A stretch of 64,000 nucleotides of DNA from Alcaligenaceae bacterium (GTDB lineage: Bacteria > Pseudomonadota > Gammaproteobacteria > Burkholderiales > Burkholderiaceae_B): assembly GCA_013416485.1 (NCBI GenBank), contig JACCEO010000003.1, positions 1 through 64,000 of the forward strand, in the 5' to 3' direction. Numbering within the stretch: the stretch's first letter is position 1; every line of letters begins with the position of its first letter. The position numbers and the translations under genes were made by a program. Below the pieces are notes generated by a model. The model was not told where the DNA came from, ran no database searches, and worked only from the letters and a program-made list of their open reading frames with translations. Shown here one piece after another: positions 1 to 6,926 of this stretch.

Positions 1-231
1 GGCAAACCCACACAAAATGCGTATATCGAGAGCTTTAATGGGAAATTCCGTGATGAGTGCCTCAACGATAATTGGTTCACGAGTTTGCGTGAAGCGCGTG
101 TGCTGATTGAAATGTGGCGTCAAGATTACAATCAAGCTCGACCCCACAGTTCTCTGAACAATTTAACCCCGTGCGAGTTTGCTGCTCGTCACATTCACTT
201 AGCCACAAACTCTACAACGACTTGTGCCTAA
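1..231 (+). CDS. IS3-family transposase (OrfB), C-terminal fragment
   Basis: This is the last 76 residues of a DDE integrase-type transposase that begins before the window. The reading frame is open from base 1 and ends in TAA at 229-231. The visible NAYIESFNGKFRDECL stretch carries the final catalytic Glu of the DDE triad, followed by the RPHSSLNNLTPCEF tail typical of IS3-family OrfB (IS407-like subgroup). The stop codon lies 17 bases before the element's terminal repeat, the usual arrangement. The N-terminal part, any OrfA and any frameshift site cannot be judged from here. Confidence 0.9.
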   Translation, partial: GKPTQNAYIESFNGKFRDECLNDNWFTSLREARVLIEMWRQDYNQARPHSSLNNLTPCEFAARHIHLATNSTTTCA

Positions 232-248
232 ATCTTGGGGGCAGGTCA
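1..248 (+). mobile_element. Right end of an IS3-family insertion sequence
   Basis: The transposase fragment is followed by a terminal sequence which, read inward on the minus strand from 248, begins TGACCTGCCCCCAAGATT (248-231). This TG...CA-type end is typical of IS3-family elements. The other end lies outside the window, so neither the inverted-repeat partner nor the target duplication can be checked. The boundary at 248 is supported independently because an open reading frame on the flanking side ends exactly there. Confidence 0.8.
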
Positions 249-335
249 GATCCCCTCACAAATATCGTCATTGGCTTTTGCTTGCGTCCCACCCACAATC
301 ACAACCAACGCCCCTATTACAATTAGTTTTTGCAT
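249..335 (-). pseudogene. Secreted-protein gene truncated by the IS insertion
   Basis: On the minus strand an ATG at 335-333 is preceded by a strong ribosome binding site (GGAGGGG, 2-3 bases upstream). It opens 29 codons, MQKLIVIGALVVIVGGTQAK followed by ANDDICEGI, and then runs straight into the IS end, whose first bases TGA act as a stop. The fragment reads as a signal peptide with a likely cleavage after AKA and a mature start NDDICEG. The rest of the gene must lie beyond the IS, outside the window. The family cannot be recognised from nine mature residues. The good start signals suggest a gene that was functional until the insertion. Confidence 0.6.
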
Positions 336-358
336 AACCCCTCCTATATTTAGAAGGA

Positions 359-386
359 ATTATGCCTCAAAATTCGAATTTGTCAG
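359..386 (-). promoter_or_regulatory. Candidate sigma-70 promoter of the truncated secreted gene
   Basis: On the minus strand CTGACA (386-381) and CATAAT (364-359) are separated by 16 bases, each one mismatch from the consensus. The spacer contains a perfect 12-base palindrome, AAATTCGAATTT (370-381), which could be a repressor site. It lies 24 bases upstream of the truncated gene's start codon. Confidence 0.4.
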
Positions 387-469
387 ATAATTTATATGCC
401 CTTTATGGCGAAGAACCTCATAGCTTCCTATGCAGGATTGCCCTGACGCTGACAGCATTACTTGCTTAC

Positions 470-1030
470 TTAGGGCTTACGCGCCAGCAGTGTGGCAAAT
501 TGCAGTTTGGCCCCATTATGCATAGTGCCTGGGTCTTCGTTGTATTTAATACGTTCCCAACCCTGATATAGGGTGCTAAGTTCCCCAGTTTTCAAGGTAT
601 ATGGAAAATTCATCGGACAAGGATAGTCTTCTGTGTCCATAGCGCACACAATTAGGTTGTACCCCCCTGGCAGCGTACGCTCTTGCATGTCGGCCAGCAC
701 GGCACCTACCCTAAACGGGTCAAGGAACATTAAGGTCACCGTGCAGACTATAAAGTTGTAATCTGCATTTAGTGCCGCATCATTAATGTCATACACCCTA
801 GGTTGAATCGTGCTGATACCTTCTTGATCAACAATAGATTGCAGCATACCGATAGCATTGGGGTTGGCATCAACGGCCGTGACATCAAAGCCCTGTTGGC
901 TTAAATACAAAGCATTCCGCCCGTTCGAGCATCCCATATCCAGCACCGTGCATGGTTTGATGGTCTTGCATGCCTGCACTACTTCGCTGTGGGCTGGGTT
1001 CAAGCCATAACGGCTATTCAAATCTTCCAT
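470..1030 (-). CDS. tehB: TehB-type SAM-dependent methyltransferase
   Basis: This 186-residue cytoplasmic protein matches the TehB family, SAM-dependent methyltransferases linked to tellurite and selenite resistance. Visible features are the SAM-binding motif LDMGCSNGRNALYL near residues 30-43, the family block TVTLMFLDPFRVG, and the near-invariant PGGYNLIVCAMDTEDYPCP and GWERIKYNEDPG segments ending in FATLLARKP. Its length is about that of E. coli TehB (197 residues), with a slightly shorter N-terminus. It is a single gene with no tehA neighbour in the window. The ATG at 1030 is the only sensible start. The family call is secure; the physiological substrate is not shown by the sequence. Confidence 0.88.
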   Translation of the reverse strand: MEDLNSRYGLNPAHSEVVQACKTIKPCTVLDMGCSNGRNALYLSQQGFDVTAVDANPNAIGMLQSIVDQEGISTIQPRVYDINDAALNADYNFIVCTVTLMFLDPFRVGAVLADMQERTLPGGYNLIVCAMDTEDYPCPMNFPYTLKTGELSTLYQGWERIKYNEDPGTMHNGAKLQFATLLARKP

Positions 1031-1070
1031 TATTTGTAGTCCTTTAAGTGCCTTTCACACTGTACAAGTG

Positions 1071-1104
1071 TTATCCCCACTATCTGTGAATAACCCTGGG
1101 GATA
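1071..1104. other. Cluster of three DnaA-box-like 9-mers
   Basis: TTATCCCCA (1071-1079), TGTGAATAA (1085-1093; reverse complement TTATTCACA) and TGGGGATAG (1097-1105) resemble the DnaA box TTATCCACA with one, one and two mismatches. They lie upstream of tehB. TATCCCC at 1072 and GGGGATA at 1098 also form a 7-base inverted repeat, so the segment could instead be a hairpin. No dnaA, dnaN or other origin-linked gene is nearby, so a replication origin is not claimed. Confidence 0.25.
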
Positions 1105-1174
1105 GGCAAAGAATACATACGGGAAGGCCTGTGGCTTAGGGCATCTTCCCTAGATTGATCAATCGGGAGTCAGA

Positions 1175-1414
1175 TCACCACCAGCGTGACCTGCGGTGCA
1201 GCCTTATGGACTCTGCACGATTCAGATCCTGAGCTTCTTGTTCGGCATACTCTTGCTCTCCGGGTTGATAAGAGCCTTCGTGCATACAACTGCTAGGATT
1301 CCACCTGCAATTTTCTACGGTCCCTGACCTATTAATATCAGAAGATACACAGCCTGATACAAGCGCAACAAAAAATAGCGAAAAACCGTATCGGCCTAAT
1401 CGTTGTAAAGACAT
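1175..1414 (-). CDS. Small hypothetical lipoprotein
   Basis: This is a 79-residue protein with a typical type II signal peptide, a hydrophobic stretch (FSLFFVALVSG) ending in the lipobox VSGC at about residue 22. The mature part has two Cys (CRWNPSSC), is rich in Glu and Gln in the middle and ends in a basic, aromatic RRSRWW. I do not recognise the family. It is transcribed divergently from the PaiB-like gene and is probably monocistronic. The lipobox and clear N-terminal architecture argue that it is a real gene. Confidence 0.6.
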   Translation of the reverse strand: MSLQRLGRYGFSLFFVALVSGCVSSDINRSGTVENCRWNPSSCMHEGSYQPGEQEYAEQEAQDLNRAESIRLHRRSRWW

Positions 1415-1487
1415 TTTTTCCCAGTTCTAAAAATGAGTATGATTATTCATCTTATAGCAAACTTTATCCCATGTAACCCCTTGTCGT

Positions 1488-1507
1488 GTCCTAACAGTTA
1501 GCAGGAC
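1488..1507. promoter_or_regulatory. Inverted repeat upstream of the PaiB-like gene
   Basis: GTCCTAACAGTTAGCAGGAC holds a perfect 11-base palindrome, CTAACAGTTAG, flanked by GTC and GGAC arms. It ends about 20 bases before the PaiB-like start codon, in the divergent intergenic region. The position suits an operator, possibly autoregulatory, but nothing else supports this. Confidence 0.3.
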
Positions 1508-1528
1508 TATTGCTACTACGGAGTCCCC

Positions 1529-2155
1529 ATGTACCTTCCCAGTCATTTTGAAGTGAACGATCCTAAAGCCTTGGAAGACCTGATTTCCAAACACCCACTG
1601 GGCGTACTTATCACCCAAGGTCAACAAGGACTAAGCGCCAATCATTTGCCCTTCGAACTGGACAGCAAACAGGGAGTTAACACCTTACGCGCTCACGTAG
1701 CACGTAACAACCCGCTATGGCAGGAAATTGCTGATGCAGATGACGTGCTTATCGTGTTTCGTGCTGACGATGCCTACATTTCACCCAATTGGTACCCAAG
1801 TAAACACGAAACCCATCAACTGGTGCCCACTTGGAACTACAGGGTGGTACATGTACATGGGCGCATTTTTGTTCGTGACGACGAAAAATATGTACGCGGT
1901 GTGGTGGCTAGGTTAACTCGAAAGCACGAAAGTACCGAAAACAAGCCTTGGAGAATGACTGACTCAGCACCTGACTATATAGACAGCATGCTGGAGTCCA
2001 TAGTTGGTATTGAAATCGAGGTGACTCGGATGGTGGGCAAATTCAAACTTAGCCAAAACCGCAAGGCTGATGACCGTATCAGTGCGGCTAACACCCTAAT
2101 CCAAAAAGGTGAAGTCACTTTGGGACAAGCCATGCTAGATACATCAGATGCCTAA
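1529..2155 (+). CDS. PaiB-family FMN-binding negative transcriptional regulator
   Basis: This 208-residue protein belongs to the PaiB family (split-barrel, flavin-reductase-like fold), named after the Bacillus subtilis repressor of sporulation and protease genes. Recognisable parts are the N-terminal MYLPSHFEVND, the HPLGVLITQGQQGLSANHLPF segment, the core PNWYPSKHETHQLVPTWNY, and the C-terminal GIEIEVTRMVGKFKLSQNR. All are hallmarks of the family and the length is typical. The ATG at 1529 follows CGGAG. Many members outside Bacillus have no proven regulatory role, so FMN or heme binding is family knowledge and the target genes are unknown. Confidence 0.85.
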   Translation: MYLPSHFEVNDPKALEDLISKHPLGVLITQGQQGLSANHLPFELDSKQGVNTLRAHVARNNPLWQEIADADDVLIVFRADDAYISPNWYPSKHETHQLVPTWNYRVVHVHGRIFVRDDEKYVRGVVARLTRKHESTENKPWRMTDSAPDYIDSMLESIVGIEIEVTRMVGKFKLSQNRKADDRISAANTLIQKGEVTLGQAMLDTSDA

Positions 2156-2255
2156 GGCTGCATAGCAATGACAGGATAGCAGCACAGTACGAATCAGCGT
2201 TTGCTACGATAGAACAACTGAACGCGGTTAAATCCATCTGGTTTAAGGAGTACAC

Positions 2256-2717
2256 ATGCGTGCACTTGAACTGCTTATACCCCCGCCGGTAGTCATGCTT
2301 CTTGTGGGCGTAATTATGTGGTTACTGGCCTGGTTGTTCCCTGCCCTGACCTTACCAGCAATCAAACACATACCAATTGCCATAGCTATCAGCTTGGTCG
2401 GTGCAGGTATAGCAATAGCAGGCATGCTTACCTTTAAGCGCTCGGGTACGACATCTGACCCCAGGCACCCTGACCAGGCCTCAACCTTAATTACATCTGG
2501 TGTGTACCGTTGGACTCGTAACCCCATGTATTTGGGTGTGTTGCTAATACTCTTGGGCTGGGGTGTGTTCTTAGATAATGCGCTAGCACTAGTAGTCGCA
2601 TTTATATTTGTGCCCTACATAAGCCGCTACCAAATTCTGCCCGAAGAGCGCTTGCTGCAAAACAAATTTGGAGCTGTGTTTTCTAGCTATATGAGAAAAG
2701 TCCGGCGCTGGATATAG
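2256..2717 (+). CDS. Isoprenylcysteine carboxyl methyltransferase (ICMT)-like membrane protein
   Basis: This is a 153-residue integral membrane protein with about four hydrophobic segments (residues ~8-30, ~37-57, ~91-120). The C-terminal half carries the ICMT/PEMT-type signature: GVYRWTRNPMYLGVLLILLGWG, then YQILPEERLLQNKFGAVFSSYMRKVRRWI. The RNPMY and E-E-LL-FG-Y-Y/R pattern marks the SAM-binding region of this superfamily. A clear AAGGAG site precedes the ATG at 2256. Bacterial members are mostly of unknown substrate, so only a small-molecule or lipid methyltransferase role can be inferred. Confidence 0.82.
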   Translation: MRALELLIPPPVVMLLVGVIMWLLAWLFPALTLPAIKHIPIAIAISLVGAGIAIAGMLTFKRSGTTSDPRHPDQASTLITSGVYRWTRNPMYLGVLLILLGWGVFLDNALALVVAFIFVPYISRYQILPEERLLQNKFGAVFSSYMRKVRRWI

Positions 2718-2742
2718 CCCGGCTTTTCACTCTGTAGCGATT

Positions 2743-2761
2743 GGGAGCTAGCAGCTCTTTT
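2743..2761 (+). terminator. Short hairpin with T run after the ICMT-like gene
   Basis: GAGCT (2745-2749), loop AGC, AGCTC (2753-2757) and then TTTT (2758-2761), with possible G-T pairs extending the stem. It lies 26 bases after the ICMT-like stop codon and fits a weak intrinsic terminator. Confidence 0.45.
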
Positions 2762-2860
2762 CTCCAATAAGTTTTTATCAATCAGGATTGCTCTAAACAA
2801 GGGTTTTCCCTAAATATTGACTATTTTAGGCGTGGACGACCTCGCTTTCCTTTTATTGAT

Positions 2861-2878
2861 CGTGACGACGACGTCACG
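2861..2878. repeat. Perfect 7+7 inverted repeat in a gene-free spacer
   Basis: CGTGACG, spacer ACGA, CGTCACG: an 18-base dyad in the 239-base spacer (2718-2956) between two convergent genes. It is followed by only TT on the plus strand, so it is not a standard terminator. I see no gene in the rest of the spacer. Confidence 0.5.
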
Positions 2879-2956
2879 TTTGGAACTATGCAATGCAAGT
2901 AGGGGCATGTTGGCCCAGGGCCTTAGCAAAACGGTCTAGCCATCACAGCCAACCCG

Positions 2957-4765
2957 TTATTCAGCCGAAGCAGCGATTACTGTCAAGGGACGGCTGCTAA
3001 GTAGCTGTGCAGGCCCTGCACTACGCAACACATAACGCAGTAGATACTGCCCTGGTTTTTTGGGTGCTTTTACCTCGCCGGTAGCACCATCATCTGACTT
3101 GGCTGGGTAAAAATAGCTAAGGCCATTACCTAGTTTTTTTTGATCGGCGGGCACAAGATCGATATAATCATCTTTTCTTGCTGGACCGGTCCATGACACA
3201 GTGACTACCGAGCCTGCCGATACATTATCCGGCGCCATTAGGCTGGCTTCAACCGCTGTCACCGTTAACGGTGTGCTGGCAATCATACGGGGATCACCCC
3301 CACCCCGTAATACATAGCGCACTAGATACTGACCCGGCTTGGTTGGACCTTTTAACTCACCGGTTTCACCATCCTCTGATTTGGCAGGATAGAAGTAACT
3401 AAGGCCATTACCCAGACTTTTTTGATCGGCAGGCACAAGATCAATGTAATCATGTTGACCTGCCGGTCCAGTCCAGAATACAGACAATAGTGACCCAGCT
3501 TCTGCGCTGTCTGGAATTGAAATACTGGCAGTAGCTGCTGTCACCGTTAATGGCACACTGGTCACCAAACGCGCAGGGCCCGACGCACGTAACACGTAGC
3601 GTACCTGGTACTGCCCCGGCTTGGTTGGACCTTTCAACTCGCCAGGTTTGCCGTCCTCTAGCCGTGCGGGATAGAAATAACTAAGGCCATTGCCAAGTTT
3701 TTTCTGATCAGCAGGAACAATATCTATATAGTCATCCTTGCTTGCTGGCCCATTCCATTCGACGGGAATGATACTGCCTGCCTGCACACTATCAGGAACA
3801 ATCAAAGCGGCCTCAGTATCCGCAACCTGTATCGTTGTGGTTGCCAGCACATGGCGTTTGTTGTCTGTACCGCGCCAGATATAACGTATGTCATAAGCCC
3901 CTGGCTTAGCCGGCATGCGCATATTGAGTGGCGTACCCTGCTTGGTATAGATATAGGCCAAATCGCCATTGGTTGCTTCATGGCCTTCGGGCACAATATC
4001 TATGTAATCATTTTCTGCATTTGGCCCAGTCCAGTTCACCTCGATGTCGGCCCCTACGGCAGCGCTTGCGTCGGTCTCTAGTGTGGCAATAGGCAACACC
4101 AGTTCGGGTTCCTCTTCAAGTGCTGGCTGCTCGGCCATGAGTACAGGCTGCACTACGGTGCTAATCAAGGCATCACGCAGTTCGTCGGCATTAGACGCCG
4201 CAATATATTGACCACCGGTATTTTCCGCTAAGCAGGCAACCTGTTTGCCTTCAGCATCTGTTAGATCAAAACCCACCACATGGGCAGTGAAGTCGATACC
4301 GTTCTGGGCTAACTCCGTTCCCAAAGCACATGGATCTGCCTTACAGGTTTCCAAACCATCTGTAATCAGGATGACAGTCGCTTTATCTTCGGTATAGCGT
4401 AATGCTTCAGCCGCCTGTTTTACTGCGGCTGATAACGGCGTTTTGCCCAAAAACTTCATGTTAGCAGCAGCCTGGGTAATGGCCGGGCCAGTACCTGCTG
4501 CAGGTTCTATAATGACTTCAATGTCATTACAGTTGCCCTTTTCGCGATGACCATACGCTATCAGCCCTAGCTCCATGTCAGCGGGCACACCTTCCAAAAC
4601 GGTAGCTAAGGCCTCACGCGCAATTTGTAGCTTGGGCTTGCCATTAATTTGGCCCCACATAGAACCGGAAGCATCCAGCACTATCATGGCCTGTTCGGCA
4701 GCCATTACCTGAACACTGGACGATGCCAATACCCCTGCTAACAAACACGCGTGTAATCGTTTCAT
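2957..4765 (-). CDS. Exported von Willebrand factor A protein with four C-terminal repeats
   Basis: This 602-residue protein starts with a signal peptide (cut after VMA or MAA, about residue 22). A vWA domain spans about 24-205 with an intact metal-ion (MIDAS) motif D31-A-S33-G-S35, plus TDG in VILITDGLET. Paired cysteines occur in CKADPC and near C79 and C178. The rest is four tandem modules of about 90 residues (226-314, 319-409, 413-504, 507-598), each with a W-x-GP, DYID-VP and KPG-Y-RY(V/I) pattern. The last three also share PADQK-LGNGLSYFYPA. The modules look like beta-sandwich domains. A periplasmic or surface protein-binding role is inferred; no ligand is recognisable. The gene follows a lipoprotein gene in the same direction with a 28-base gap, so the two are probably co-transcribed. 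Confidence 0.8.
   Translation of the reverse strand: MKRLHACLLAGVLASSSVQVMAAEQAMIVLDASGSMWGQINGKPKLQIAREALATVLEGVPADMELGLIAYGHREKGNCNDIEVIIEPAAGTGPAITQAAANMKFLGKTPLSAAVKQAAEALRYTEDKATVILITDGLETCKADPCALGTELAQNGIDFTAHVVGFDLTDAEGKQVACLAENTGGQYIAASNADELRDALISTVVQPVLMAEQPALEEEPELVLPIATLETDASAAVGADIEVNWTGPNAENDYIDIVPEGHEATNGDLAYIYTKQGTPLNMRMPAKPGAYDIRYIWRGTDNKRHVLATTTIQVADTEAALIVPDSVQAGSIIPVEWNGPASKDDYIDIVPADQKKLGNGLSYFYPARLEDGKPGELKGPTKPGQYQVRYVLRASGPARLVTSVPLTVTAATASISIPDSAEAGSLLSVFWTGPAGQHDYIDLVPADQKSLGNGLSYFYPAKSEDGETGELKGPTKPGQYLVRYVLRGGGDPRMIASTPLTVTAVEASLMAPDNVSAGSVVTVSWTGPARKDDYIDLVPADQKKLGNGLSYFYPAKSDDGATGEVKAPKKPGQYLLRYVLRSAGPAQLLSSRPLTVIAASAE
2972..4090 (-). repeat. Four tandem ~275-base repeats inside the vWA protein gene
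   Basis: Protein-level modules map to 3824-4090, 3539-3811, 3254-3529 and 2972-3247. The last three are close to each other in DNA as well; all three carry nearly the same stretch coding for PADQK-LGNGLSYFYPA. The first module is clearly diverged. Recent duplication or gene conversion among the last three is the simplest reading. Confidence 0.85.
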
Positions 4766-4793
4766 AGCACTTCCAAAAATAAACGGCTAACGA

Positions 4794-5294
4794 TCAATCT
4801 TCAGCAAATAACATCGTGCAAGCGACAGCTGGGCCCTGATCTAAGGCAGAACGCACTTTTGCATCCAGCAAGGTTTTATCTAACCCGAAATCCTTGGCAA
4901 ACCCACCCAACGATGACTGATGTATTCGAGATTGAGTAAATAAAGCCATACACCCCTTGGGCTGCTTATCGCTATCCAAGGCAGCGTTATCGGGCTGCGC
5001 AATCAAGGTGTTTGCGTAATGCGCAAAGGAACTGACATAACACGTTTCATAGGCCTGAGCCGCTTCTGATTGTTTACCCTGCCCCGACATATTCATGCCT
5101 ACGGCTGTTCCTATCACCGAAGCACAATCCATAGTGGGCGATTTGCCCTGGCTAGCCGTATTCCAGGCTGCCTCTATTTTTTGCTGATAAGTCTTACTAA
5201 CCTTGGGCACAGAGCTAGCTGTGCTATCGCTGCATGCTGATAACACCATTACCAGCCCACCCAAAACCAATGTACCCAGTTGTATTCTTTTCAT
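4794..5294 (-). CDS. Hypothetical lipoprotein upstream of the vWA gene
   Basis: This is a 166-residue protein with a lipoprotein signal peptide, LVLGGLVMVLSAC, lipidated Cys at about residue 21. The mature protein is alanine- and glutamine-rich, has four further cysteines (in MDCAS, ETCYV, KGCMA and VACTM) and predicted helices. No family is recognised. It lies 28 bases upstream of the vWA gene and is likely the first gene of a two-gene operon, so the lipoprotein and the vWA protein may work together in the envelope. Confidence 0.6.
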   Translation of the reverse strand: MKRIQLGTLVLGGLVMVLSACSDSTASSVPKVSKTYQQKIEAAWNTASQGKSPTMDCASVIGTAVGMNMSGQGKQSEAAQAYETCYVSSFAHYANTLIAQPDNAALDSDKQPKGCMALFTQSRIHQSSLGGFAKDFGLDKTLLDAKVRSALDQGPAVACTMLFAED

Positions 5295-5390
5295 GATGCA
5301 CCACCTTTAGCCTACGATAATAGGCAGCTATAGATCGGCAAATGATACGCAGCAGTCAATGACTTGTCCCCGTCCAAACAGATAGGATAC

Positions 5391-5409
5391 GAAAAACTCC
5401 TGATTTTTC
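5391..5409 (-). terminator. AT-rich hairpin after the mscS-like gene
   Basis: GAAAAA (5391-5396) and TTTTTC (5404-5409) flank a 7-base loop, starting 5 bases beyond the stop codon of the minus-strand channel gene. The stem is short and AT-rich, so it is at best a weak terminator for the four-gene operon. Confidence 0.3.
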
Positions 5410-5414
5410 TGCTT

Positions 5415-6926
5415 CTACAAGCTGAACAAGCTACGTATTCGGATCAATATAGCGGCTTTTTGCTGAATTACTTGTGGCTGCTGCATTTTTTCGCGTAGCG
5501 CCATGCGTTCTTGTAGCCTATCAGTTAGCAACTGGGCAAAGGAATCCGCCAGCTCGGGGCGATTGCGTAAGGTATGCTGAAAATCATCTTGGCTGATTAC
5601 ATAACACTCAACGTCGGTGCGTGCCGTTAAGGTAGCGCTACGGGGGTCGCCGGTCAACAGACTGGTCTCGCCCATAATTTGCAGTGGTTCCAGTACCGCC
5701 AGCGCATGCCGCTTACCGTTGTCTTCCAACCAGACATCTACCTTGCCAGACAGTAATATGTATAAGCAATCACCAATATCATGCTGTCGTGTAATTAGAC
5801 TGCCAGCCACATAAGGAACAACACGTAAACCAACAGCAAGCTGCCGAACTTCGTCATCGGTCAGGGGTTCGAATAATGGCAGGCTACGCACCACATCAAT
5901 ACTGGATAGCTGAACCCTTTGGGTGAATTCCTGATACGGCTGTAAATTAGCACGCCCTAGCAGTACATCCTGGGTAGGCGCAGCCATACGCCAACCGCGG
6001 CGACGAAACAAGGCATGTATATGCTGACGTACCAAAGAGTCCGTGCTTCCAGGCGACTTGGGGTCTATCAACCAATAACGTACAGCGTATTGCACCATGC
6101 CATTGGTAAAATCCAACACCACGCATTCTGTGGATTCTCGCCTACCCACGGTGGGTAAATCGGCATTAGCCAAGGCTTTTTGTACCTCGGCAATGACCAA
6201 GCTGGGCGATAAATCCATGCTGCCATAAAAGTTGACTGAACGCAGACGTCGCGGCGCGGACTGGCCACCCGTTAGCATGACCCTCGATTTCATTAGCTGA
6301 CTATTGGGTATTAAGACCAGTTCGCCAAATAAGGTACGTATGGCCGTGTGCCGCCATTGCACCTGTTCCACCTGACCACTGATATCTTCTAACAGTATCC
6401 AATCGCCTATATGCACGGAATGATCCAATTGCAGCGCTAGCCCAGCCAGAATATTGCCCAGCGTATCTTGCATGGCAAAGGCCAGTACGGCAGTGATTAC
6501 TGCCGTACTGGCCACTAGACTACCCAAGTCCAGGCCACCAGCAGATAAGCGTACTAATATCCAGGCCACATAGGCCAATAAAATAAGTAGCTCTTCCAGT
6601 ATGCGCGGCGGATGCAAACCCAGTTTGGGCACTACCAGACGGAATATGGTCAAACCGCCTTGGCGTATCAGTGTCATGCCCAACACCAAGGTTGCCAATT
6701 GGTTAAGTGCCTGGGAAATATCGACTGCATCCACACTGGCAGCCACCGCACTGCCCAGCACCAGAAACAACAACAGTACCAGCATTTGTACCGTAAACAG
6801 CAACGCCCTACGCGTAGTACGCATCAGGATGAAACCCAACACTACTACACAGGCCATCATGGGTAGGTAGTGCGGCATCCAGGCGGCATGCAACGACATT
6901 GTAAAATTAGCTAAGTAATCTGCCAT
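5415..6926 (-). CDS. MscS-family channel with C-terminal cyclic-nucleotide-binding domain
   Basis: This is a 503-residue inner-membrane protein. Four or five transmembrane segments occupy about residues 18-160. The MscS pore helix is AVLAFAMQDTLGNILAGLAL (146-165), followed by the beta domain with HIGDWILLEDISGQVEQVQWRHT reading into LIPNSQL. Residues 343-460 form a CNMP/CAP_ED domain with a good phosphate-binding cassette: G419-E420 and R429-S430-A431 in MGETSLLTGDPRSA. This resembles the cyclic-nucleotide-gated MscS subfamily. The start overlaps the stop of the adenylate cyclase gene, so the two are translationally linked, which suggests cAMP is the ligand. Ion-channel gating by cAMP is inferred from architecture and context. 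Confidence 0.87.
   Translation of the reverse strand: MADYLANFTMSLHAAWMPHYLPMMACVVVLGFILMRTTRRALLFTVQMLVLLLFLVLGSAVAASVDAVDISQALNQLATLVLGMTLIRQGGLTIFRLVVPKLGLHPPRILEELLILLAYVAWILVRLSAGGLDLGSLVASTAVITAVLAFAMQDTLGNILAGLALQLDHSVHIGDWILLEDISGQVEQVQWRHTAIRTLFGELVLIPNSQLMKSRVMLTGGQSAPRRLRSVNFYGSMDLSPSLVIAEVQKALANADLPTVGRRESTECVVLDFTNGMVQYAVRYWLIDPKSPGSTDSLVRQHIHALFRRRGWRMAAPTQDVLLGRANLQPYQEFTQRVQLSSIDVVRSLPLFEPLTDDEVRQLAVGLRVVPYVAGSLITRQHDIGDCLYILLSGKVDVWLEDNGKRHALAVLEPLQIMGETSLLTGDPRSATLTARTDVECYVISQDDFQHTLRNRPELADSFAQLLTDRLQERMALREKMQQPQVIQQKAAILIRIRSLFSL

Noticed and set aside
362-571. A plus-strand 69-codon frame with a good AAGGA site before its ATG
   Set aside because: Its second half is antisense to the conserved end of tehB, it has no recognisable domain, and it overlaps the truncated gene's promoter. 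Chance is the simpler reading.
1071-1104. A replication origin
   Set aside because: No dnaA, dnaN, gyrB, parAB or AT-rich unwinding region is nearby.
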